A stretch of 64,000 nt of DNA from Chrysopogon serrulatus (Eukaryota; Streptophyta; Magnoliopsida; Poales; Poaceae), in assembly GCA_015844335.1 (NCBI GenBank), contig JADLZL010003697.1, forward strand, positions 1 through 64,000. The letters run 5' to 3'. The notes below the pieces were generated by a model. The model made no database searches and had not been told where the DNA came from. It saw only the letters and a program-made list of their open reading frames with translations. Each line of letters starts with the position of its first letter. Position 1 is the stretch's first letter. This document shows, one piece after another, positions 36,411 through 46,207 of this stretch. The translations under genes were made by a program, and so were the position numbers.

Positions 36411-37609
36411 GATATATTCGCAGGCAGCACCGCATGTGTCTGTGCTTGCTGCGCGCGCGCGCGGTGTCGTCGATCGGCTCGTCTCTCCTGCATCTCTCTC
36501 CAGCTCCGCTCGATCCCCCGTCGCCGGCGGCCGGGGGCAGGCACGAGCGCGTCGGCGCATCCGTCCATTTTTGCACGCATGGCCGGTCGCCGGCCGGGGC
36601 GGTGCCCGACACGATCCGCGGGCGGTACGGCGGTGGTCCAGGGCGACGCCGACGAGGCGCGGGCCGGGAGACAGACACAGTTACAGTGCATGTGCATGCA
36701 GGTCCGCGCGAAGGACGCCGGCATGTCCGATACTCTCTGCGCTGTACGGTTCCTGTACGTCGCGACGTACGGGCCTTAGCTATCTAGCTTGTTTTGTCCT
36801 CTTGTGCATCCGTTGATGATGGCTTGCATTGTCTGGTTAGATCTCGTGTCATCGTTGCATTAATTTTTATATGTTCCACCATTTGTGTACGTTGGATCTC
36901 ATCAGCAAGCTCAACTCAATGAAAATGGCAACCGAGGTTGAGTCTTCGTGGGTGGGTTTCTTTTAGGCAGCAGAATCAGGAGCCTATAAGCTGGTCTAGC
37001 TAGTCATTACATGAGTTGCCTTATTGTAAAACTTAACCTGTGAGTATACATGAAAGAGAAAGGAGTTTCAGTTCACTCAGTAATAAGACCATGTTCACAA
37101 GTTTCTCTAAAACTTACTCTCTAGATCGTTGCGTAAAAATTATTTTCTACATGTCTTTACTATTCAACTTTTCTATATTTGGTGCACATTCTAAAGAGCT
37201 GTTTTCGTTCTCTATAATTGGTAGCTAGCAAGAAATCCAACATAGAAGATGATTTTAGATAATCAATTAAATTGAAAAGAGTTTTTGGAAAGTATTTTAC
37301 TATCATAATATCTATTCCAAACAATTAGGAAAAAAGGAATATAAATAGTCTTTTAGAGTTACTCTAAGTTTTTGATGAGACCAAGATGCGGTCAGGTTGC
37401 TATTGTTCTTCGCAACTTAAGTTGTCGAACGTTTTTTAGCCTTGCAAAGGCCATCCAACGGCCCAAGCAAATCAAGATCGATACTTCTTCCTCCTCTGCC
37501 ACACTTGTCTTTCTTCTTCAACGAACAAAGCACGGCACCCTCCACGCCCACGGCAAACCACACGGCGCTGGCTGCTCCGCCACAAGGGCAAAGCACTGGC
37601 CTGCTCCTT
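36411..37609. other. Spacer with GC-rich patch
   Basis: GC-rich sequence at 36420-36770 opens frames of 118-147 codons on both strands. They overlap one another, partly extend into the hAT element, and match nothing I recognise. The rest is AT-rich and unassigned. Confidence 0.45.
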
Positions 37610-37617
37610 CGTATGGC

Positions 37618-37781
37618 CAGTGGTGGATCCAGGATGCACACTGGGGGGGGCTAAGCAATGAAGATTAAGGGCTAAAGCTGAAGATTAGAGGTAAATTTGA
37701 ACTAAGCTACAGTAATCACTACAGTAATTTGCATGGGAAATCAACCTCACGGGGGGCTGCAGCCCCCTGGATCCGCCAATG
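37618..37781. mobile_element. Small hAT-type MITE, 164 bp, perfect 8-bp target duplication
   Basis: The left end CAGTGGTGGATCCAGG is the inverted partner of the right end CCTGGATCCGCCAATG. CGTATGGC flanks both sides (37610-37617 and 37782-37789). The interior has G-rich and C-rich arms just inside the ends. It is the same family, in opposite orientation, as the element at 46038-46199. Confidence 0.93.
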
Positions 37782-38093
37782 CGTATGGCTGATCGGAAGG
37801 CGAGGTACACGGAGACGATGAAGGAGGCCGTGATGCGGGGGGCATCAATAGGCGCGGTGGAGCATGCGGCCGGGCGACGACAGTGCCACTTTGGAGGACA
37901 CCGGCCGTGCACGTGTGGTTGCGCTCGGCAAGGTGCTGCAGAGGTTGACCGCTCACGCCGAGGGCGCTGCGTCGTGGTGGGCGACAGGCTCTCGGGCGGC
38001 GCTTTGTGGCCAGCAACAAGGGGAGTCAGGCCGCTCTAGCTAGAGGTGGTGGTGATCGGCGTCTTGCCTGCACTTGTTGGCTCACATCGCCAT

Positions 38094-38913
38094 CAGGGGC
38101 GAGCCCACTGTGATTCAAGGGTATTCAGTTGAATACCCAAATTTTTTGCAAAACTAGTTTATACATATAGTGTATACATGCATATGTATTGAAAAAAGGA
38201 AGGAAACAAAGGTAAAATCAATATTCTACAAAGAACTCTGCCCACTCTTTCTCCTTCCCAATCTCCTCTCACCCCCCGCCTGATGGCCCAATACGACCCA
38301 AGAAGCCTCAGTTGCTATCCGATTCTCTCTTGATCACTCTCTGTACCTGACGTTAGTCTATACATGTACTATTACATTCAGTTTTAGGTGTGCTGACCTG
38401 ACATTTTAGCTTGAACTTCTACTTGTACATATATTTTGTCTTATTCCTTTATCATTATGCTATTTTCTCAAAAGTATATCAAGTTGCAAAGAAAGAAATA
38501 ACATATTACTTCTTGCAGATTTGTATATTCTATCAGCAGACATCGATCGTCTTGTACCATGCAGAGCTATTCTATTTTGAATTCCTACCCTGCATGTAGA
38601 TAAAAAGCGATTTCTTCCTACAATAAGGTGTGCATATTATTTTGTACTGATCCTAACAGGAACAATTTATTATAGTTGGCAGTACAGTGTGGTATTGGGT
38701 TTGATGTATAATCATTTTTTTTTTTCTTGGACTGAAATTCTAAATTTTAGTATAGTCACCATAACTAATAAATAAGAAGGAACACCGACTTTATATTATG
38801 CAATTACAACTATGTGGCATCATACATGCCAAATATTAAGCTCTAGTTGTCAAAAAAAATTTATACCATTTACATTTCGAATACCTACAATCAAAATCCT
38901 GGACCCACCACTG
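38094..38913. mobile_element. hAT-type non-autonomous element, 820 bp, perfect 8-bp target duplication
   Basis: The left end CAGGGGCGAGCCCACTG and right end CCTGGACCCACCACTG are flanked by ATCGCCAT on both sides (38086-38093 and 38914-38921). No transposase frame is present; the interior is AT-rich. It is related in its ends, but not its length, to the two neighbouring hAT elements. Confidence 0.92.
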
Positions 38914-38921
38914 ATCGCCAT

Positions 38922-40183
38922 GGGCGCTACTTGGACAACTGAACAAGACAGACAAGTGGGAGAAGTATTGCTTGGATCGTTTGGGCCGTTGGATATGGTA
39001 TTCTTTTTTTTAAAAAAAAAGAGAGAAAACATGGCAAAAGCTTTGCCACAGATTTTTTATTAGACGATAGAAAATAAAAAGAGGAACATACAGAGTAAGA
39101 TACTTACAAGCCACCCACCGCTCCTGAAAACGTTAACACAACAAGAAGGAAAAAAAAAAAACTCCACCGAAAGCAAAACTACTGAACTCCAAGTATCCGG
39201 CCAAGTTAGAAAAAACACCACATTTTAAACACACTGACTAGCAACATGTTAATTCGGATCTGCATTTGTTCTTTGTGGCACGGCCAGCTCGTACTGCTGA
39301 ATTTTGTTCTTGTAAAGTATGGCAATCTTTCTGATGACTGAAAATGATCGACTGCTTAACTTACAGTAGCAATAGCAACTACGCAGTCAACACTGGATCC
39401 CAGTCCAGTTTGTGATATGACATCACACATGATGGCTCGAACTTGGGGTCTACTTCCTCCGTCCCATGGAGTTAAGCATGCTTATGAGAGGGGCATGATT
39501 TTTTAACGATAAACTCCATGGATGGAGGGAGTATCTAGGTTTAGGGATTATATATATTTAATAATGTTTTAATAGTCCCCTCGCCTCACCCCATCACCCG
39601 GCCGTGTGGAACTCAAAATCAATCGAAGGACTCCTATAGTTGTCAAGCATTCAAAGTAAGTTAAAAAAAACCTCGGTGAACTGTATATGGGCCATTATTA
39701 TCTCTGAATCTCTGAAAGTAAGTAATGAGTCAACTGTATATGGGCATTGTAAGTAACATTCCCAATTTTGATTGATCCAGCCGGAGCACAGTCTGGAGCT
39801 TCAGAACATAGTGTAGCAGCGCTGAGCGTGTGCTTTTTTATTCAGAGAGATGAGATGCGCGCATTCAACAGACGCCAAAACGAAGTAAAAGTACTTGTCA
39901 CACCAACCACACACTCTGCTAAACCTCGGCAAAATCCGAAGGAAAATTAGTTCTTGCTCCTTGCATTACATGTCAAGATTTCACAATGCAGGCACGCACA
40001 TATACAATGATGCAGCAGGAAACATACACAAATGTAACTGCACAAAAACGCCACGTATTTACAGAGTTACAGTTACACTCATGCACCTTCATTTTCAACT
40101 GCTAATCAACAAGTAAACGGCATGCTTAGCTTATGCATGTGCTTTGATTTAACCGCCTGGAGAGATTGATTGATTATCTAGAA
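38922..40183. other. Spacer downstream of gene D
   Basis: AT-rich DNA with short frames only. It contains one small Stowaway element (39453-39531). No clear AATAAA was found immediately after the gene D stop. Confidence 0.5.
39453..39531. mobile_element. Very short Stowaway-type MITE, 79 bp
   Basis: The left end CTTCCTCCGTCCCATGGAGT and right end ACTCCATGGATGGAGGGAG are inverted, with TA on both sides. Almost the whole element is a hairpin, with about 40 bases of loop. Confidence 0.8.
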
Positions 40184-41085
40184 CTAGAAGATGTGGGTGT
40201 GTATGTTGAGCAGTGCAACCCTGGTCTGCACGAGGCTCCTGAACACCTTGTCGCTGCCGGCCTCGAGGCCGTCGATGCACTCCTCGAGCTCCTCCAGCCT
40301 CTCCACGATCGCCACCGTCTCCTTCTCCCCCCCTCCGACACCTTCTTGGTGAGGCACATGAGCGCGGCGGTCCTCTTGCACGAGCACGCGGCGGCGGAGG
40401 CCGACGCGGACATGGCGGCGACGGTGCCGAACAGCGCGGCCGACGCGGCGGCCGTGGCCGCGGCGGCCTCGGCCAGCAGCCCGGCCACCTCGACCTCCGC
40501 CGCGCTGCTGCCGACGCCGAGGCGCGACGGCCTGCTGCCGCCGCTGCCGGCGGCCGCGCCGTCCCTGGCGGCGGAGGCCGCGAGGCGCGCGAGGTCCTTG
40601 CCGGCCTTGCGCTGCGACCGGAGCGCGGAGGCCAGGCGCGCGCCGTCGCGGCGGCGCGCGGCGGCCAGCGCCTCCGCCACGTCCCGCTTCAGCTCCACCA
40701 CGGCCTCCTGGAAGCTGCCGTGCGCGTCGGCGAGGCGGAGGAAGGCGTCCAGCAGGCGGTCCGCGCTGCCGCCGGCGGAGAGCGCGGCCTGCGCCTCGGG
40801 GAGGTCGAGGAGGTCGCCGAGCGCGGCGTGGAGCGCGTCCACGTGCGCGAGCCCCGTGGCTGCGGCTCTGGAGGTGGCCGGGTCCTGCGCCCACGCGCGC
40901 ACGGCGCCGATGTGGGCGTGGAGGTGCGCGAGGATCGGGTGGGAGCGGCACGGGAGGCTGACGGACCGGGCATGGTACGCGGCGGCGTTAGAGGAGGACC
41001 CCGCGCGGGGCTTGGTCGACGACGACGACGACGACCTGGATGGGCTCAGAGGGAAGGAGATGGAGCGGGCGAAGCTGCGCGCCAT
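40184..41085 (-). CDS. DUF241 (BPS1-like) family protein, copy D, frame broken once
   Basis: A plant DUF241 (PF03087) paralogue, single exon. The ATG at 41085 gives MARSFARSISFPLSPSRSSS, matching copies B and C; the longer upstream frame to 41331 is unconserved. Then come HARSVSLPCRSHPILAHL, SADRLLDAFLRLADAHGSF and RRRDGARLASALRSQRKAGK in one frame. After KKVSEGG the frame is lost, and the conserved C-terminus (VERLEELEECIDGLEAGSDK, then VFRSLVQTRVALLNI) lies in the next frame, ending at TAG 40184-40186. The switch is at a run of seven C at 40327-40333; eight would give 300 codons. So this is a one-base homopolymer change, real or technical. The C-terminal sequence is closest to copy C. Confidence 0.87.
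40327..40333 (-). other. Frame-break site in gene D: C7 homopolymer
   Basis: Seven C on the plus strand (seven G on the coding strand). The frame upstream codes for family-conserved sequence to SEGG, and the frame downstream for the conserved C-terminus. One additional base joins them exactly. Confidence 0.75.
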
Positions 41086-41137
41086 GCCTCCGCCGATGGA
41101 GCTAGATGGTGTGTGTCTGCGGCGTGCGCGTTCCTTG

Positions 41138-41146
41138 CTTATAAAG
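41138..41146 (-). promoter_or_regulatory. TATA box of DUF241 gene D
   Basis: The plus-strand cttataaag reads CTTTATAAG on the minus strand, about 55 bp upstream of the ATG at 41085. This implies a short leader of about 25 bases, shorter than inferred for copies A-C. Confidence 0.5.
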
Positions 41147-41938
41147 AGGCGGAGGCGAAGCTGGGAGGCGCACGGTGGTGCCGGTGCGTGCGCAGGTGAA
41201 GCGAAGCAGCAGCAGCCGTTGGTGTGGTAGGCTGGTGTCGGCGTGGAGGGGTGTGCGTGGCTGGCATGTCTAGGTCTCACGCTGGGCCATGTGTGCAGTT
41301 GAAAACGATGGAGCTCTGCTGGGTCGATCATGCACTAGCACTAGCAGTGACAGTGGCAGTGTGGCCGCCTGAGGGTTTTGCAGGAGGAGAACGCGGTTGT
41401 CAGACAAGACAAGTGGCTGCTGCCTGTAACGCTCGCGTGATATGATGCATGTAGCCACGGTGGCAGGATCGTTCTTGGCCTCTGTTCTCTGTTTTCTATT
41501 CGGTATTTATTTCCTCCTGATTTCAAATCTTCTGAATAAAATCAGCTCCAGGATTGTAAAGCTTGTGCCTTGAGATTAACGAGTGACAGTAGGCCACACC
41601 AGCTGTTAAATATTTTAAAGCGTTGATTGAGCTATTGCAGGTTTTCTTTATACATTTTTGGCAGGAGATCATCTGAAGTTCTGAATAAAATCTCTTCTCT
41701 GATGAGAAAACAGATTTCTGAATAAGGTCGCGCGAGGGACTCCGGTCGCAGACGAATAATCAATCAGAAACTCATCTAGCCCCATCAACCATGAATTCAG
41801 TATGCATGTTGTCATGCTGCACGGGAGAAGGCACATCCAGGTGGCATGGGAGAAAGGCACATTCAAAGATTTGAAGGGCGACAAAAGCACTAGAACTTAT
41901 AAACTCTAGTGCCATCAAACATGAATCCAGTATACATA
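41147..41938. other. Region upstream of gene D
   Basis: GC-rich to about 41460 (probable promoter-proximal DNA of gene D), then AT-rich. A short imperfect duplication (tag.gccatcaa.catgaat.cagtat) occurs at about 41778 and 41910. No gene is recognised. Confidence 0.45.
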
Positions 41939-42596
41939 CTAGAGGAATTCCCCGCGCGTTGCTGCGGGAATTAGCGAAGTAATAACTCTCATACTACATT
42001 ATGGCGCATAAAATATTTAGAAATGACTTTAGATATAATTTAAAAAGATAAGCAGTTAGCTTGCTATTGGACAATTCAACTATTGGACAACTCATAAATT
42101 ATAATATACATTTTTTTCGCTAATTGCTATTGTGCAAAAAATCATATAAGTATTAAAATCTAGGATCTAAATTTTATAAAATTGTACCTGACTACTTGAC
42201 AACGCATAGAAAAAGAGGTGGAAAAGTGGAATAAAACTAAATAAAATAACGCAATACATCATCCATGACCATGAGTCTCAATCGATAAAGACATATAATG
42301 ATAGTACGTAAAGAATTCTCATCCGTAGTTCATCTATTACTTGGCATTAGTGAATTGTAAAAAAGTTGTTGTAATATATCTATGTGGGGTCTTGTTTTGA
42401 AGAGTTTTTTTTTGCGAGGAACACCATGGTGCAATTGGATTTTAATTACGATACTTGGTTTAGATGCTATAAATTTTTTCTATTTCGAAAAAAATAGCTA
42501 GTGGGAGATAATTAATTAAGACTAAATGGAGATAATTCCTTTGATGACATCATCCTACATCACTTTTTAAAAATCCTCATTTTTTATTAGAGGAGA
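41939..42596 (-). mobile_element. Possible small Helitron (minus orientation)
   Basis: CTAG at 41939-41942 follows an A, and a hairpin lies next to it (aattccccgcgc...gcgggaatt). Read on the minus strand this is a CTRR 3' terminus with upstream hairpin, as in grass Helitrons. A possible 5' end, TCTCCTCTAATAAAAAATG on the minus strand, is near 42596, but the expected T flank is absent. The 3' end is plausible; the 5' end is doubtful. Confidence 0.4.
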
Positions 42597-42699
42597 CCCC
42601 TTAGTGGGTCTTAGGATTATAGGAGTATAGGATAGGATGTGGTGTCCTACGTCCAATTTAAAGTAGCTTCTCTCTGTATTTGTATGCTCGATTACAGAG

Positions 42700-43940
42700 A
42701 GCCACTTTGGGTTTACGGAGGCCCATATATCCAACACTACTATTGTGTAGGTTTTCGTAGGTGAACACTTTGGATTTATGGAGGCAGGCAGCGCGTCTGC
42801 CTCTGATTTTGTGCCTGCGTTAATGGCACATTAATAAGACAAATCAAAATGAGATGGATGTTGGCATCATCATATATATAATCTACAACTAACATTAATG
42901 AGAATTTACAATTAAATAAAAAATAAAAACACAACTTAATGAAGACAAATAACTGCTAACCAACTTGCATCATGTATGTATGTATATCTAGTAGCTAGAG
43001 CTTTTCTCCATGACACACAAACATAAGGTCAGTCTCAATGAAAGTTTCAATTGAATTTTATTTATATTAAATAGGTTGTTGCATAGGTATTTTTTATGAC
43101 ATGGCAATATATTTAAGAAGAGAGAAGAATTGAGTGTCATCTTGATAAAAATTCTCTTGGCACGAATATTAACTCTCTATGAGTTATGAAATTAAATATA
43201 TATGAAACTATAGAATAAAACTCTCGTTCTTAATAGAGTTTTATTTTATTTCACTTGACATGTCAGCCTTAGAAACAGCGCTATGAAACTCCCCACTGAG
43301 ATTGGCCTAAATATAAAAAGTATTACAAAGGAAACCAATTAAATCTCCTCCACCATATATCTATTAGATCTATATCTAAAACACTAAAAACTTAAAATCG
43401 AGAACAAAAAGGATGTGAGAGAGCATTGCCAACCTCTCACGGTGTCCTTCAAAGAATTCAAGAGCAAAACCTCCTACTTAAATAATGGTGAATTTTGGAG
43501 TTCTAGAGCTCCAATCCCATCAAAACGAATGGGGCCGGGGAGCTTGTGGAGGAAGAACATGGGGGTAGTTGGGTGACTTTTAGATTTATTTTATAGCCAC
43601 AGATTAACGAAGGCAGACATGCTAAAAGGGTGACCATCTCTGTTACGTTTATTATCAGGGGTGGCCGTCTTAGCAACACCAACTCAATTAATCAATTAAC
43701 GGAGATGGACGTACGGTTCCATTAATAGTCTATTAACAGATGTGGAGAACTAAAGACAACTTCCTCTATTAATCGGATATAACGGAGGCAATAGTCATAA
43801 AGTGCCGGCGTCTATTACAGACCATTAACAAAGGCGGTCACCTTATATCGGCTGCCTCCATTAACCTATAAAGGAGGCTGCCGCTTAGCTGCAGGGGTTG
43901 CTAGAGATTAACGGAGGCGACACACTAGTGTGCCTGTTTC
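42700..43940. repeat. Cluster of short TTAACGGAGGC-type repeats
   Basis: Variants of ttaacggaggc occur on both strands: tttacggaggc near 42712, tttatggaggc near 42776, then a dense series at about 43600-43920 (attaacgaaggc, ataacggaggc, ttaacaaaggcgg, cctccattaacc, gattaacggaggcg). Such degenerate motifs in both orientations near two ends resemble subterminal repeats of CACTA transposons. I did not find matching CACTA termini, so the class is uncertain. Confidence 0.5.
43027..43307. mobile_element. Tourist-like MITE (PIF/Harbinger type), 281 bp
   Basis: The left end GGTCAGTCTCAATGAAAG TTTCA is the imperfect inverted partner of the right end TGAAACTCCCC ACTGAGATTGGCC. TAA flanks both sides (43024-43026 and 43308-43310), as expected for Tourist elements. 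The AT-rich interior is non-coding. It sits inside the GGAGGC-type repeat region. Confidence 0.8.
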
Positions 43941-43964
43941 CATTAATTGAAATACAGCATCTCG

Positions 43965-44178
43965 CAAAATTATTTGTGCAGCAGTGTTGCTAGCTATACT
44001 CTACATTTTGATGTTACTTTAATATTTGACCAAGCACCTGTTTTTTTTACTGAATTGACCAAGCACCTGTTGATGTTACTTTAATATTTGACAAAGGCCT
44101 AGCGTCCGGCAAAATTATTTGTATAGCAGTGTTTTGCTAGCTATAGTCTACCTATTGATGTTACTTTAATATTTGACC
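43965..44178 (+). repeat. Imperfect local duplication
   Basis: Blocks at about 43965-44035 and 44112-44178 share aaaattatttgt, agcagtgtt, gctagctat and gatgttactttaatatttga. The last block also occurs a third time at about 44073-44094, and gaccaagcacctgtt occurs twice. This is a nested local duplication. Confidence 0.75.
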
Positions 44179-44639
44179 CTTATTGTTTGCGAAAGAACGG
44201 GATGATGAGCACGTATACATACATAAGCATACACACACATGCGATGCCGTGGCCGTGTATCGTTGGTGTTTGTGGGATGGCAGGGGCGGCATGCCGCAGG
44301 GACACGAGGTGTGTTCACCCGTTGCACGGATGCCATGGCGACATGATCCGCGATGCGTGGCCGCGCGCACAGAGGCAGCTGCAGGGTTGGCTTGGCTTTG
44401 CTAGCTTACGACGCGTGCGTCCAGATCTGAAGGCTCAGAGGACACGCATTGGCTCTGCTGCATAATAAACGCTAGAGCTCGCATGCATATGCAGACAGCT
44501 CGCACATGTGTCTCTCGATCGGGAGAGACTCCAACCCATCGACCCAACGGCCATGGCTAGCTAGCTGGTACACGTATATACTGGTGGTAGGAGTAATGTC
44601 GTTATTGTAATGTAATTTGCAATCAATGACAAGGTTTCG

Positions 44640-45122
44640 TTAATTTAACAGCTGATGAAATGGTTTGAGGAGGCGGCCTAGATCGAGGGGTGAGAGAGAC
44701 AGGATCCGGGAGGCATGGACGACAGAGAGCGAGCACTTGAGGCTGCAGGCAACTTCTCGGGTGCCGGGCTGGCAGATGCAGTAGATGCTTCGCTCGTGTT
44801 TCGTGCTGGCTCCCCCTGCTCCTCCTAGCTCCTGCCCCCGCATGCTGGCTGCATTTTGCATATGTTTCTGCTGCGCCATTTGCGGTGGTGCGCCGCTCGA
44901 GCCTTCTAGCTTGGAGCTAGCCATCGACGACTCATCCATCTCTCCTCTCGATCGGATCTCCGGCCCACTCCATCCGGCCGGGACGATAACATGTACAGTA
45001 CGGAATGCAACGACAACACGACTAGTGTTGCTGCTAGATAGCTGTTGCTCCAGCTGACGATGACCTTCAAAGCCCCAGGTCCCTATAGGCCCTAGGTCAT
45101 GCAAGATTATATTCGTCGGCAA
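44640..45122 (-). CDS. Uncertain open reading frame, 160 codons
   Basis: An open minus-strand frame without recognised domains. From the internal MDESSMASSKLEGSSGAPPQ it is polar, with Gln, Gly and Ala, then a Cys-containing stretch and a mixed tail. No signal peptide, membrane span or family motif is visible, and there is no clear promoter. The opposite strand is also open over 90 codons. It may be chance. I list it because it is the longest unexplained frame in this spacer. Confidence 0.15.
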   Translation of the reverse strand: MPTNIILHDLGPIGTWGFEGHRQLEQQLSSSNTSRVVVAFRTVHVIVPAGWSGPEIRSRGEMDESSMASSKLEGSSGAPPQMAQQKHMQNAASMRGQELGGAGGASTKHERSIYCICQPGTREVACSLKCSLSVVHASRILSLSPLDLGRLLKPFHQLLN

Positions 45123-46037
45123 TTATGTAGCTCAACATAGCATTTAGTAGTGTTTCTGGTCCACCTCCAGTGCCCTGCTCTTTTTATCTCTTTTGAAACC
45201 TCGTCATCAAGAGATCTGCAGAGCTATTTTGAGGAAATAGGAGGGGCTTGCGTCCCTACTGAACTTATTGGAGAACAAAACAAAATTACCAAAGGAGAAG
45301 CAGGGAGAAAAGGGAGAGAAATTAAGAGACAAACACGAAGGAAACAAAAACTCTTTGATCTAGCTGTAATAAGACCCTATTTGAATCATATGAACTAGTG
45401 ACTAGTTAATTAACAATTAGTCCATAAGAATTCAAACATGTAAACTAGTAGATAAACTTGACTAATTTAAAGTCCAACTAGTTAATAGTTCATTAGTCCA
45501 TAAAACCTAACTCTTTAAAACTAGTTAGTTTATTAGATCCAAAAAAACCTTAAATTATTTAAACTAGTTAGGGAGGCATTTCTTCCTCGCGTGGAAGAAG
45601 AAACAGGCACTTACAAAAGGGGAATATAAATAAAGGCTCATATAAAAGGGAGAATAAAGGGGGGGAGAGAGAGAGAGAGAGAGAACCAAGACTCTGACAC
45701 GGCTGATGGTGACACACAAGGTGAACTGACGAGACTAGGCACTTGCATGGCCTTTTTGAAGGAGAGGAAAAAAAAACATTACTACGACTCTACAACCACC
45801 GCTAAAACAACTACTCTAGGTCCCCTATCTTGTAACACTATGTCTGAAAGCCAGCTTGAAATGGTTGATGTCCTCTATAATTAGATGAGTGAGCTGCAAT
45901 GATAGTTGTAGAGATGCATTCTGAAAGGTTATCCCCGACTGTACTTCTTCTAAATGTTCCACCAGAAGTAGTTATAATGGTGTTAAAACCTATCCGTTTC
46001 TTCTAGATTTGTACAGCTTGATTTCCGTCTCAATGGC
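45123..46037. other. AT-rich spacer with CTAGTTAG-type repeats
   Basis: At about 45395-45570 the words actagtta, taactagt and aaactagtta recur in both orientations. A GA dinucleotide run lies at about 45664-45682. No gene is recognised. The repeated CTAGTTA words may be the relic of a MITE, but I could not define ends. Confidence 0.4.
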
Positions 46038-46199
46038 CAGGGGCGGATCAAAGGGGGGGCTGGGTGGGCTCCACCCCCATAAGCCTAATTTATCCATTAA
46101 ATTACTGTTAATTAGTCTTAAATTTCTATTAATCTCTACCTTTAGTGCTAAATCTTCATTATTTAGCCCCTCCTTTGCCCCCCATCCTAGATCCGCCAG
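46038..46199. mobile_element. Small hAT-type MITE, 162 bp, perfect 8-bp target duplication
   Basis: The ends CAGGGGCGGATC and GATCCGCCAG are flanked by TCAATGGC (46030-46037 and 46200-46207). Read in reverse it shares ggggctaa.aatgaagatt and flanking G-rich and C-rich arms with the element at 37618-37781, so both belong to one family. Confidence 0.9.
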
Positions 46200-46207
46200 T
46201 CAATGGC

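Noticed and set aside
40174..41331. Long form of gene D starting at 41331
   Set aside because: The extra N-terminal 82 residues are unconserved and include the TATA region. The ATG at 41085 matches the paralogues, and the last part of that frame is out of register after the C7 run.
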